64,000 nt of DNA. Origin: Candidatus Hydrothermarchaeum profundi. GTDB taxonomy: Archaea; Hydrothermarchaeota; Hydrothermarchaeia; Hydrothermarchaeales; Hydrothermarchaeaceae. The notes below the pieces were generated by a model, which saw only the letters and a program-made list of their open reading frames with translations, did no database searches and was not told where the DNA came from. A program made the position numbers and the translations under genes. This document shows, piece after piece, positions 26,754 through 34,632 of the stretch; position 1 is the stretch's first letter; the number at the start of each line of letters is the position of its first letter. The DNA lies in the NCBI GenBank assembly GCA_002011125.2, contig MTMF02000008.1, positions 62,001 to 126,000 of the forward strand. Direction: 5' to 3'.

Positions 26754-27644
26754 TTAAAGTAGAATATCCGCTCCTATGAATATCAAGAAACAGATTCCTA
26801 CGACTGCATTAACATTGAAAAAAGCGATAGGGACTTTTTGCAGGTTAGTAGGGCTGATTATTAAATGTTCATAAACGAGGAGAATAGAAATAACTCCAAT
26901 TCCTATCAGGAATATCGTTTGGAGATCTACAAAAAATCTCAATGAAATAAGGAAAAAAACGGTTAAGGCATGAAAAAGGGCGGATATTTTTAGTCCCTCT
27001 TTTATGCCAAACACCTTAGGTATCGATTTAAGTCCATATTGTTTATCGAACTCTAAGTCTTGGTAAGAGTAGATAACATCGAAGCCAGCCACCCAGAATG
27101 TAACAGCAAGACCTAATAATATAGGGGCGAGGTCAAGTGAGGCCGTTACAGCTACCCAAGCGCCGACAGGCGCTATCCCAAGGGTCATGCCAAGCACTAT
27201 ATGTGAGAGGCATGTGTATCTCTTGAGGTAAGGGTAAATCACGAAGAGGGCGACTGCGAAAGGATATAGTACAACACAGAGCCAATTGAGCATCAGAGCA
27301 GATATGAATAGCATAGTCAATGAGAATGCAATGTACATCTTAATTTCTTTCTCGCTGATTAATCCGGAAGGAAGTGCTCTGTTACGTGTCCTAGGGTTTT
27401 TTGCGTCAATTTCTCTATCTATAAGTCTGTTTAACGACATAGCAGCGGTTCTTGCGCTTATCAAACCAATAGTTATCCAAAAAAGAACCCATACAGAGGG
27501 GATTCCTTTCGCTGCGAGTATCGCTCCAGAATATAGAAAAGGCATGCTGAAAACCGTATGCTCTATTTTTATATCCTTAAAAAATATTTCTAGCTTGCTG
27601 GGCATCCTACCACCAAATAGGATTAGATCCCATAGTCTTTCCAC
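26754..27644 (-). CDS. mqnP: UbiA-family prenyltransferase, probably for menaquinone
   Basis: 296 residues with eight or nine transmembrane helices. The two Asp-rich prenyl-diphosphate/Mg motifs are present: NRLIDREIDAKNPRTRNR (near 73-90) and YSYQDLEFDKQYG (near 191-203). The family attaches a polyprenyl chain to aromatic acids. Next to mqnD and a UbiD-like decarboxylase, the substrate is most likely 1,4-dihydroxy-6-naphthoate. The start overlaps the decarboxylase gene by 22 bases; two nearby ATGs are possible, the one at 27605 (MPSKLEIFFKDIKIEHTVF) being typical of family N-termini. Confidence 0.87.
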   Translation of the reverse strand: MERLWDLILFGGRMPSKLEIFFKDIKIEHTVFSMPFLYSGAILAAKGIPSVWVLFWITIGLISARTAAMSLNRLIDREIDAKNPRTRNRALPSGLISEKEIKMYIAFSLTMLFISALMLNWLCVVLYPFAVALFVIYPYLKRYTCLSHIVLGMTLGIAPVGAWVAVTASLDLAPILLGLAVTFWVAGFDVIYSYQDLEFDKQYGLKSIPKVFGIKEGLKISALFHALTVFFLISLRFFVDLQTIFLIGIGVISILLVYEHLIISPTNLQKVPIAFFNVNAVVGICFLIFIGADILL

Positions 27645-29071
27645 TTCTTATCTACTAGTTCCTTAATCTCGCTGGTCATCGTGATTACCTCTGGCCATTC
27701 TCTCTCAAATCCCTCTTCTTTCAGTTTTCTTGTTGCATCAATACCTATTTTAGAACCTAGGTTTGACAATGGAGTAGCATGGTCAAGACTGTCCATAGGA
27801 GTTCTCTCTATGATAGTAATGTCTCTTGCTGGATCAATCCTTGTCGAAACTGCCCACAGGACTTCTGATAGGTTATGTATGTCAACATCGTGATCGACCA
27901 CGACTATTACTTTCGTGAACATCATCTGTCCCAATCCCCATAAAGCTAGCATCACTTTCTTGGCATGCCCCGGGTATCTTTTCTTTATAGATACTATGGC
28001 AAGATTATGAAACACACTCTCGATAGGGAGATTTATGTCAACGATTTCTGGGAACTGTGCTCGTAGGAGTGGCAGAAATATTCTTTCTACAGCCTTACCT
28101 AGGTAAGCATCTTCCATAGGGGGAACCCCTACAATCGTAGTTGGATAAACAGGATTTTCTTTATGGGTTATGCAGGTTATATGAAAAACCGGATAAAGAT
28201 CTGCCAGAGAATAGTAGCCTGTATGGTCACCGAAAGGGCCTTCAGTTCTCCTTTCTTCAGGATCCACATACCCCTCAAGCACTATCTCCGCATTTGCTGG
28301 CACTTCAAGACCTATTGTTTTGCATTTAACTAGCTCAACGGGTTTCTTTCGTATGAAACCTGCGAAGACTAGTTCGTCAAAACCTTCAGGTAGAGGTGCA
28401 ACTGCTGAGAATATAGTAGCAGGGTCCCCTCCTAACGCTACGGCTACCTCAAGTCGCTCATTGCTTTTTTCGGCAGTATTAAAATGTTTAGCTCCGTGTT
28501 TGTGTATCTGCCAATGCATGCCTGTTGTTCTACTATCATAGACTTGCATTCGGTACATACCTACATTTCTTTCTCCTGTATCAGGGTCTTTAGTGAAAAC
28601 TAAGGGAAGGGTGATATACCTGCCCCCATCTTTTGGCCAGCATTTTATAATCGGAAACTCGTTGAGATCAGCTTCTTCTCCTATTTTCACGACTTGTTGG
28701 CATGGGGCTTTTTTAACTATTTTTGGAGGATAAGAGAGTAATTCCTTCACTTTCGATATCCCTTTCATCTTTTCTATAAGTCCTGAGGGGACCTTTGGTC
28801 TCAGTAACTCAGACATTCTTATTCCAATTCCTTCAAGGTTATCTGTCTCTAAAGCTAACTTCATCCTTTCCATGGTACCAAAGAGATTGCCTACTACAGG
28901 TATATCACAGTCTTTGACGTTCTCAAATAGAATGGCAGGTCCCTTTTGTTTCACAGTTCTGTCAAGTATCTCGGTTATTTCTAGGTCTCTGTCAACTTCA
29001 GTGTGAACTCTCTTAAGTTCTCCCTTCTCCTCAAGTACTTCAATAAAATTCTGAAGGTCCAAGTAAACCAT
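27623..29071 (-). CDS. mqnL: UbiD-family decarboxylase, probably MqnL
   Basis: 482 residues. Prenylated-FMN decarboxylase signatures: GNLFGTMERM, PIIKCWPKDGGRYITLP, NVGMYRMQVYDSRTTGMHWQIHKHGAKH, GGDPATIFSA, EGPFGDHTGYYS and VVDHDVDIHNLSEVLWAV. It would remove the carboxyl group of the prenylated 6-naphthoate. Overlap with the UbiA-type gene and position between mqnD and menG support menaquinone synthesis over ubiquinone-type roles. No ubiX-like gene is in this window. Confidence 0.88.
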   Translation of the reverse strand: MVYLDLQNFIEVLEEKGELKRVHTEVDRDLEITEILDRTVKQKGPAILFENVKDCDIPVVGNLFGTMERMKLALETDNLEGIGIRMSELLRPKVPSGLIEKMKGISKVKELLSYPPKIVKKAPCQQVVKIGEEADLNEFPIIKCWPKDGGRYITLPLVFTKDPDTGERNVGMYRMQVYDSRTTGMHWQIHKHGAKHFNTAEKSNERLEVAVALGGDPATIFSAVAPLPEGFDELVFAGFIRKKPVELVKCKTIGLEVPANAEIVLEGYVDPEERRTEGPFGDHTGYYSLADLYPVFHITCITHKENPVYPTTIVGVPPMEDAYLGKAVERIFLPLLRAQFPEIVDINLPIESVFHNLAIVSIKKRYPGHAKKVMLALWGLGQMMFTKVIVVVDHDVDIHNLSEVLWAVSTRIDPARDITIIERTPMDSLDHATPLSNLGSKIGIDATRKLKEEGFEREWPEVITMTSEIKELVDKKWKDYGI

Positions 29072-29165
29072 TAGAACTCCATTTTATAATAGGGTATTAT
29101 TAAAATTTCCCAATCACTAATCGATTTAATACAATACTTATCTATGAAAATTTTAAATATAGCTC

Positions 29166-29588
29166 ATGAAAGGGATTCAAATTGCGGCTAAAGTAACTGC
29201 TGGAATAAGTGCATTACTTGCAGTGACTATGACTTTGTATGTGGTATTGACGCCTGATTTTTATGTAACATACTCCGAAATAGTTGTAGAAACCTTGAAT
29301 GGAGATTTAGATCGGGTTAGTAAAATTGGTACTTCTTCCTATCTTCAGGTAAATGGCTTATATGGGCTTATACCCCTTGCTATACCCATTATGCTTTCAC
29401 TCTTTGGTTATTGGACGTTATTCTGGGTAACTAAATCCAGGTTGATTATAATCTGGACGATCGCGATTCTGCTACTTCTTTTTTCATTTTTGTTTATATT
29501 TTCGATAGGACTAGGCTATGTTCCATCAGGTATTGCTATGATATTAGCAGCGATTTTTGAAACTTTTCATTTTTGTAAAGCAAGATAA
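29166..29588 (+). CDS. Four-helix membrane protein
   Basis: 140 residues with four hydrophobic segments (about 5-27, 58-82, 90-112, 117-133) and a single exposed loop between helices 1 and 2 (about 28-57) with polar residues such as TPDFYVTYSEIVVE. No family recognised. It stands between the ubiD-like gene and menG; a TATA-like AAATTTTAAATATAG precedes the start, giving a short leader. Confidence 0.62.
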   Translation: MKGIQIAAKVTAGISALLAVTMTLYVVLTPDFYVTYSEIVVETLNGDLDRVSKIGTSSYLQVNGLYGLIPLAIPIMLSLFGYWTLFWVTKSRLIIIWTIAILLLLFSFLFIFSIGLGYVPSGIAMILAAIFETFHFCKAR

Positions 29589-29623
29589 AATGCTGTTTCT
29601 TTTTATAAAATAGATAACACTAC

Positions 29624-29734
29624 CTACTCTTTTTTCTTGTCTTCTTTATGGTGATATTTTAAAAAGTCTTGTAGTGAACAGAGGAGTCCGCATTTATCTG
29701 GATTTTTATCGTAATAGGGTTTTGCTTGCATCAT
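29624..29734 (-). CDS. 36-residue Cys-containing peptide (candidate)
   Basis: Frame MMQAKPYYDKNPDKCGLLC... with a charged tail ending HHKEDKKKE. The CGLLC motif could bind metal or form a disulfide. No good ribosome binding site is evident, and the reading frame is short, so this is tentative. The rest of the 218-base gap is AT-rich and appears empty. Confidence 0.3.
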   Translation of the reverse strand: MMQAKPYYDKNPDKCGLLCSLQDFLKYHHKEDKKKE

Positions 29735-29806
29735 ATTACTAATTTAGAAAATTCACTATTAAAGGGATAACGGTAAAGTTATAAGTTATCTCTTCAATTT
29801 ATTGGC

Positions 29807-30511
29807 ATGGAAGATAAAGCCGAATCCATCAGAAATATGTTCTCTTCTATTGCTCATCGTTATGACCTCCTGAATACTCTACTAAGCCTAAACCGAGATA
29901 AGTATTGGAGAAAATTTACAGCTTCAAAAGCAGGTTTGAAGAAAGGAGGTTCTGCTATAGATTTTGCCACAGGAACAGGGGAGCTGGCAATTGAGCTTGC
30001 TAAGATAGTGGGAGAGGAAGGCAGAGTTGTTGGAGTGGATTTTAGCCAAAAGATGTTAGATATAGCAAAAATAAAGGTTGAGAAATCTGGATTAGAGAGA
30101 ATTATAGAATTTTCTCATCAAAGAGCTGAAAGTGTGCCATTCCCTGAGAATACCTTTGATTGTGCAACGATAGGATTTGCCTTGAGAAATGTAACTGATA
30201 TCCCTACGGTATTAAAGGAAATGACCCGCGTGGTAAAAGTTGGAGGACGTGTTGTATTATTAGAATTCACGCAGCCTAGGAACCCTGTTGTGAGAAGGCT
30301 CTATTTTTTTTACTCCTTTAACATACTGCCTATGATTGGGGGCATAATTTCCGGCAGAAAAGACGCATATGAATACTTGCCTGAATCAATTCTAAAATTT
30401 CCTTCACCTGAAAAGCTTAGAGATATAATGATAGACGTAGGATTAAAAAATATCAAAATTTACATTCTTACGGGGGGTATAGTGGCAGTTCATGTGGGTG
30501 TTAAAGCTTAG
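29807..30511 (+). CDS. menG: Demethylmenaquinone methyltransferase (MenG/UbiE)
   Basis: 234 residues. N-terminal MFSSIAHRYDLLNTLLSLNRDKYWR, motif I AIDFATGTGELAIELA, VVGVDFSQKMLDIA, FPENTFDCATIGFALRNVTD and VGGRVVLLEFTQP followed by IPxxG-like IGGIISG and YEYLPESI, all typical UbiE/MenG features. It performs the last step of menaquinone synthesis. Monocistronic. Confidence 0.92.
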   Translation: MEDKAESIRNMFSSIAHRYDLLNTLLSLNRDKYWRKFTASKAGLKKGGSAIDFATGTGELAIELAKIVGEEGRVVGVDFSQKMLDIAKIKVEKSGLERIIEFSHQRAESVPFPENTFDCATIGFALRNVTDIPTVLKEMTRVVKVGGRVVLLEFTQPRNPVVRRLYFFYSFNILPMIGGIISGRKDAYEYLPESILKFPSPEKLRDIMIDVGLKNIKIYILTGGIVAVHVGVKA

Positions 30512-30568
30512 ACTCGACTAAAAACGTCATATAGAAACGCTTATTTAAGCGAGCTTCAATATAATCTC

Positions 30569-30772
30569 TTGGATAAAATTGATAAAAAAGTGGAGGTTGG
30601 ACTTATTAAACCAATAGAACTAATTCTGCATGTTTTAGCTGGATTGGCTATTCTTGGAGGGATATTCCGCGCTACTACCACTACAGACCCGCAACTGAGT
30701 TCTCTCTTGATGAGCCAGTATTTGCTTTGGGCTATCTTATTTGAGATAATAGCATTTAACACGAAAGAATAA
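30569..30772 (+). CDS. Two-helix membrane small protein
   Basis: 67 residues from a TTG at 30569. Two hydrophobic segments (about 16-33 and 46-62) flank a polar loop ATTTTDPQLSSLLMS; the head is charged (DKIDKKVEVG). Start choice is uncertain, a GTG eight codons in is an alternative. It directly precedes the M24 peptidase gene (20 bases) on the same strand. No family recognised. Confidence 0.55.
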   Translation: MDKIDKKVEVGLIKPIELILHVLAGLAILGGIFRATTTTDPQLSSLLMSQYLLWAILFEIIAFNTKE

Positions 30773-30792
30773 AAAAATAAAGCAGGTATATC

Positions 30793-31776
30793 ATGCGGTT
30801 GCAAAGAGCCCTAAAAATCTTGGAAGAGAAGGAACTCCAATGCGGAATAGTACTTAAGCCTGAAAACATCTATTATCTAACAGGTTTTTTCCCCTCTTCA
30901 CGAGCTGTGCTTATTTTAAAATCAGATCCTGTGCTTCTAATTTCGAAGATGGATTCAACAAGGGCCGAAGAGATAAATATTGAATATCATATCGTTGAAA
31001 AATTTGAGAAAGAATTAAAGGAGCTTCGGTGTGAGGAAATTGCTGTGGAAAAAAACTACATAACCCTTAGCTTCTTTGAAAAATATCTTAATAATAAAAT
31101 TGTAGAGAACTTGGAGTTAGAGGAAATGCGATCTATTAAGGATAAAGCAGAGATAAGAGAAATAATGAAAGCGATAAAGATAGCCGAGAAGGCATTAGAG
31201 GGATTAAGTTTAGAAGGCAGGACAGAAAGGGAGGTTTCAGCAGTTTTAGGGCAGCGCATAAATCTTAAAGCAGATTTGGCGTTCAAGCCTATCGTCGCAA
31301 GCGGCAGAAATTCTTCTAGACCTCATCATAACTCATCAGATAAAAAGATTAGGAGAGGGGAAACGGTAATCGTAGACCTCGGAGCGCGTGTTAACTACTA
31401 TAACTGTGACTTAACACGAACTTATCTTACTGGCGAGAAAAAAGAATACCTAGACGTATACGAAGCGGTTCTTGAAGCTCAAAAGGCTGCTATCGCAGAG
31501 TGCTATTCTGGAAATGAAATTAGGAGGCCTGATGAAGTAGCGAGGTCGGTCTTACGAGAATATGATTTGGCAGAATCTTTTCTCCATTCTACCGGTCATG
31601 GAGTCGGTCTAGAGGTCCATGAAATGCCTGTGGTAAATGGCGAGTCTAAAGGAGCATTTAAGAGTGGGATGGTGGTTACCATTGAGCCGGGGGTTTATAA
31701 AGAGTTTGGAGTTAGAATTGAAGATATGGTTTTAATTGGTGAAAAACCAAAACTTTTGACAACTATAAAAAAATAA
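30793..31776 (+). CDS. M24 family metallopeptidase (Xaa-Pro dipeptidase-like)
   Basis: 327 residues. N-terminal creatinase-like domain (about 1-110) then the pita-bread domain. Metal ligands are visible in VIVDLGARVNYYNCDLTRTY (two Asp), HSTGHGVGLEVHE (His), TIEPGVY (Glu) and GVRIEDMVLIG (Glu). This is the Xaa-Pro aminopeptidase/prolidase type. It ends four bases before the larC start, so the pair may be cotranscribed. Confidence 0.9.
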   Translation: MRLQRALKILEEKELQCGIVLKPENIYYLTGFFPSSRAVLILKSDPVLLISKMDSTRAEEINIEYHIVEKFEKELKELRCEEIAVEKNYITLSFFEKYLNNKIVENLELEEMRSIKDKAEIREIMKAIKIAEKALEGLSLEGRTEREVSAVLGQRINLKADLAFKPIVASGRNSSRPHHNSSDKKIRRGETVIVDLGARVNYYNCDLTRTYLTGEKKEYLDVYEAVLEAQKAAIAECYSGNEIRRPDEVARSVLREYDLAESFLHSTGHGVGLEVHEMPVVNGESKGAFKSGMVVTIEPGVYKEFGVRIEDMVLIGEKPKLLTTIKK

Positions 31777-31780
31777 GTGG

Positions 31781-32980
31781 ATGAACATGTGTATATTTTT
31801 TATAGACCCTTCATTTTCTGGTATTAGTGGAGATATGCTCCTTGGTGCTCTAATCGATTTAGGGGGAGATCTTAAAAAATTCCAAGCGATTATAGAAGCG
31901 GTAAAAAAGGAGGAAGGAGCGAAGTTTTCTGTAAAAGTGAACAAAGTTAGAAAGAAGGGAATAACCGCTACCGATGTAAGCGTGGAATCTAGGGCGAGGT
32001 GTGATGATCTAGTTAGCGCAATAAAGGCTCTTCCGCTAGTAGAAGCTGAAAAGAATTTTAGTCTACAAGTCGCTAAGACTCTCATAGACGCCGAATCTAA
32101 GGTCCATGGAGTCTCTGGTAGGGAAATTCGCCTACATGAACTCGGTAGCATTGATACACTGGTCGATATTGTGGGTACATCGGTACTGGCAAACAGCGTG
32201 GGGATGTTATCCTCTGATGTAGAGGTATACTCCTCGCATGTTCTTGTCGGCAAAGGTAAAGTTGTTACTGAGGAAGGATTAATGCCGGTTCCGCCTCCTG
32301 CAGTACTTGAGATTCTTAGAGAATATTCTATACCCTTCCGTCTTTCTACTACCGAGGGAGAACTAGCTACCCCTACAGGTGTTTCACTATTATCTCACCT
32401 AGCTACAAGCTTTGAAAATATTCCAATTATTAGACCGGAAGTAATAGGAATTGGTGCTGGAAAAGCTAATTTGGATTTCCCGAATATTCTTAGGATAGTT
32501 AAAGGTTCAAAATTCGAAAAACTTCGAAAAGAGGAGATAAGGGTTCTAGAAACAAGTTTAGATGATGTTACGGGTGAAGTACTAGGCTATACTATCGGAA
32601 AACTCTATGACTCCGGGGCATTGGATGTTCAAGCCATACCTACTGTTACAAAGAAGAACAGACCCGGGTACATATTGAAGGTAATTTGCAAACCTGAAAA
32701 TGAAGTTAATCTAGCTGAGCTGGTGATGAAGGAAACTGGTAGTTTAGGGGTAAGAACCGGCTGCGCTCAAATGAGGTTCATTTTAGATAGAGAAATAAAA
32801 ACGGTTAAGGTTAAAATCTCAAACGATGTGGGTGAGGCGAGGGTGAAGATCTCTCGAAACCGTTATGGCGAAGTTGTGAACATCAAGCCAGAATATGAGG
32901 ATGTAAGGAAAATAGCAGAGAAAACAAAGATGCCTTTAAAAGACATCATAAAAGCTATTGAAAGAGAAGTTAATCTCTGA
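31781..32980 (+). CDS. larC: LarC, nickel-pincer cofactor nickel insertase
   Basis: 399 residues. N-terminal FIDPSFSGISGDMLLGALIDLGG, RLHELGSIDTLVDIVG, the strand VGKGKVVTEEGLMPVPPPAV, then GELATPTG and the C-terminal metal-binding portion ETSLDDVTGEVLGY ... KKNRPGYILKVIC. LarC inserts Ni into the pyridinium bis-thiocarboxylate cofactor of lactate-racemase-type enzymes, consuming CTP. LarC1 and LarC2 are one uninterrupted frame here, without the programmed frameshift known from Lactobacillus. Convergent with larB, with 11 bases of overlap. Confidence 0.88.
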   Translation: MNMCIFFIDPSFSGISGDMLLGALIDLGGDLKKFQAIIEAVKKEEGAKFSVKVNKVRKKGITATDVSVESRARCDDLVSAIKALPLVEAEKNFSLQVAKTLIDAESKVHGVSGREIRLHELGSIDTLVDIVGTSVLANSVGMLSSDVEVYSSHVLVGKGKVVTEEGLMPVPPPAVLEILREYSIPFRLSTTEGELATPTGVSLLSHLATSFENIPIIRPEVIGIGAGKANLDFPNILRIVKGSKFEKLRKEEIRVLETSLDDVTGEVLGYTIGKLYDSGALDVQAIPTVTKKNRPGYILKVICKPENEVNLAELVMKETGSLGVRTGCAQMRFILDREIKTVKVKISNDVGEARVKISRNRYGEVVNIKPEYEDVRKIAEKTKMPLKDIIKAIEREVNL

Positions 32981-33749
32981 ATTTTGCAGCCCTATTAGCT
33001 ATTAGCGAGGCCGCAATACCTGCTCCAAACCCATTATCTATGTTTACGGCAACTAATCCTGGAGAGCAACTTTGAAGTATAGAAAAGAGGGCAGATTTGC
33101 CTTTTCCGCCGATACCATACCCTGTAGAAGTAGGCAGACCGATAACTGGAATATCCACGAGGCCAGCGACAACTGAGGGTAGCGCTCCTTCCATGCCCGC
33201 GGCTACTATTACTACGTCTACGTCGTTTTTTATGATATCTTCAATAGCAGGTATAAGCCTATGAAGACCCGCTACCCCCACATCATAGTGCACATACACC
33301 TCACATCCCATTTCTTGAGAAATAACCCGTGCTTCTTCGGCTCTTTTAATATCGCTAGTACCTGCGCACAATATAGCGACTTTTCCTCCAGTTTTAGTGA
33401 CTTGGAATTCTTTCTTTTTTATTATGAGTATTCCGGCTTTATCAAAAGATTCGACATGCAATCCTTTTATGTTCCTTTTTAATGATTTAGCTCTTTCAGA
33501 GTTTAGTCTAGTTACAATACATCTACCTTTCTCATTAACCAGCTCTCTTACTATCTCCAATATCTCGTCATCAGATTTTCCCTCGCCGAATACCACTTCT
33601 GGAGCGCCGGTTCTATAATCTCTATGGACATCTATTATCCCTATACTGCCAATTGTTTTCATGCTAAAAAGCTTTATTTCTTTCTCTGCTTCATCTACGG
33701 ATAACTTCCCATTCTTGAAATCTTCTAGGACCTTTTTTAGAGTTCCCAT
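32970..33749 (-). CDS. larB: LarB, pyridinium-3,5-biscarboxylic acid mononucleotide synthase
   Basis: 259 residues. N-terminal helical region (about 1-70), then an AIR-carboxylase-like (PurE) domain: KVAILCAGTSDIKRAEEA, EVYVHYDVGVAGLHRLI, VVIVAAGMEGALPSVVAGLV, PVIGLPTSTGYG and NIDNGFGAG. It carboxylates nicotinate adenine dinucleotide in Ni-pincer synthesis. Convergent with larC. The sulfur-transferring larE and the racemase larA are not in the window. Confidence 0.9.
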   Translation of the reverse strand: MGTLKKVLEDFKNGKLSVDEAEKEIKLFSMKTIGSIGIIDVHRDYRTGAPEVVFGEGKSDDEILEIVRELVNEKGRCIVTRLNSERAKSLKRNIKGLHVESFDKAGILIIKKKEFQVTKTGGKVAILCAGTSDIKRAEEARVISQEMGCEVYVHYDVGVAGLHRLIPAIEDIIKNDVDVVIVAAGMEGALPSVVAGLVDIPVIGLPTSTGYGIGGKGKSALFSILQSCSPGLVAVNIDNGFGAGIAASLIANRAAKFRD

Positions 33750-33789
33750 ATTGATACAATACCCCTATTTGTATTTAAATCTTAAAAAA

Positions 33790-33872
33790 GGTGGGAAGGA
33801 AAGTAAAATCAGCGATCCCCCTTTGAAGGTATGAGGAAGGAGAGGAGTTAAAGCCAATTTTCCCTTCCCACA
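33790..33872 (+). ncRNA. Structured small RNA candidate between larB and a ferritin gene
   Basis: A self-complementary unit of about 83 bases. The ends pair as GGTGGGAAGG (33790-33799) with CCCTTCCCAC (33862-33871); AAAAT (33805-33809) pairs with ATTTT (33857-33861); an inner CCTT/AAGG part caps it. An ACA directly abuts the inner stem (33870-33872) as in H/ACA guides, but the pocket geometry does not fit well. A TATA-like TATTTAAAT lies about 15-20 bases upstream and a T6 run follows, so the + orientation looks like a transcription unit. A minus-strand leader of larB is the alternative. Confidence 0.38.
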
Positions 33873-33916
33873 GTTATGTTTTTTAATGCAAACCCATATA
33901 AAAAACTTTGTTTAAA

Positions 33917-34342
33917 CTATCTACCTAGGGCTGTCTTGAGATCCATGGCGTGCTCCTGTTCCATGGCTAGTATTTCTCTCAGTTTTTGGGCTAAAGCCAA
34001 TTCTTTCAACTCTTCTGCTTGCCCGATTCTTTCTTTGTATCGCCTAATCGCGTCTTCTTCTCCTTCAAGGTCTTGCTCTAGCATTTCTACATTGTCTTTA
34101 GAACTCTTGGCTGGATACACTTCAGTTGCTGGAAAGCCTCCTAGGTAGTCTATCTGCTCCGCTAATATTAAGGCGTGTTGGAGTTCTTCTTGAGCATGAA
34201 TTTTTATTTCCTTTATAATATCTCCATACTGGGCACCTGTAAGAACCCCGCTATGCTGTATATATTGTACCATTGCTGTATATTCCCAGGATAGGTCCTT
34301 ATTTAACAAATCTATTAGTTCTTCTTTCGTTATGGTCATCAT
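33917..34342 (-). CDS. Bacterioferritin/ferritin-like di-iron protein
   Basis: 141 residues forming a four-helix ferritin-like fold. Di-iron ligands are recognisable in LLNKDLSWEYTAMVQYIQH (Glu), EEIKIHAQEELQHALILAEQ (Glu, Glu-x-x-His), LEQDLEGEEDAIRRYK (Glu) and REILAMEQEHAMDLK (Glu-x-x-His). It stores or detoxifies iron or protects against peroxide. Strong ribosome binding site GGAGGT. Divergent from the peptide/maturase cluster at 34423, sharing an intergenic region of 80 bases. Confidence 0.85.
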   Translation of the reverse strand: MMTITKEELIDLLNKDLSWEYTAMVQYIQHSGVLTGAQYGDIIKEIKIHAQEELQHALILAEQIDYLGGFPATEVYPAKSSKDNVEMLEQDLEGEEDAIRRYKERIGQAEELKELALAQKLREILAMEQEHAMDLKTALGR

Positions 34343-34375
34343 TCTACCTCCTAAATAATTTAATGATGGGAATAA

Positions 34376-34383
34376 TTTAAATA
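34376..34383 (+). promoter_or_regulatory. TATA box for the peptide / radical SAM cluster
   Basis: TTTAAATA preceded by GGGAATAA. Transcription should start about 34404-34408, immediately before the ribosome binding site GGGGAGGTG (34406-34414), giving a very short leader before the 22-codon gene. The same 80-base interval also serves the divergent ferritin-like gene. Confidence 0.5.
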
Positions 34384-34422
34384 CGTTTATGCATGCTATT
34401 AAAATGGGGAGGTGAAAACAGG

Positions 34423-34491
34423 ATGGAAATCAAAAAAATCGAAAAAGAGAACAGATATTCAACTTGTAAATGTCATAAGAGTTGTATGTAA
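34423..34491 (+). CDS. 22-residue Cys-rich peptide, candidate modified-peptide (RiPP) precursor
   Basis: A 23-codon frame with a near-perfect ribosome binding site (GGGGAGGTG, 8 bases before the ATG) and a TATA box. The peptide has a charged N-terminal half (residues 1-12, EIKKIEKENRY) and a C-terminal STCKCHKSCM with Cys15, Cys17, His18 and Cys21. This is the leader-plus-core arrangement of small peptides processed by radical SAM/SPASM enzymes. Its stop is directly followed by the ATG of the next gene, then the SPASM gene. Thioether formation is a natural guess, metal binding by CxCHxxC another. I know of no described family with this sequence. Confidence 0.68.
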   Translation: MEIKKIEKENRYSTCKCHKSCM

Positions 34492-34632
34492 ATGAATATA
34501 GATGAAGAGCTTAGAAAACGTATATGCAAAAAATGCGATTTCTATAAAGAGGGTGAGCGGTTAGAGTGTGGTGCATACAAAATAAGTAAGAAGCTTGTTG
34601 AAAATGGTAAAATTTCGTTGGAAGATCTTTAA
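34492..34632 (+). CDS. 46-residue four-Cys protein of the peptide cluster
   Basis: Frame directly abutting the 22-codon gene (TAA then ATG) and overlapping the radical SAM start by one base (TAATG). The protein reads MNIDEELRKRICKKCDFYK ... RLECGAYKISKKL ... KISLEDL. Cys pattern is CxxC plus a single C (Cys12, Cys15, Cys26). I count three Cys in the translated frame, so it could hold a zinc or iron-sulfur site with an external ligand. A role as a recognition or electron-donor protein for the maturase is inferred. Confidence 0.65.
   Translation: MNIDEELRKRICKKCDFYKEGERLECGAYKISKKLVENGKISLEDL

Noticed and set aside
31781-32980. Programmed frameshift in larC
   Set aside because: The coding frame is continuous through both LarC1 and LarC2 parts.
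33790-33872. Firm H/ACA guide RNA call
   Set aside because: ACA is in place, but the internal loop lacks a good 14-16 base pocket below a second stem, so only a structured RNA candidate is claimed.
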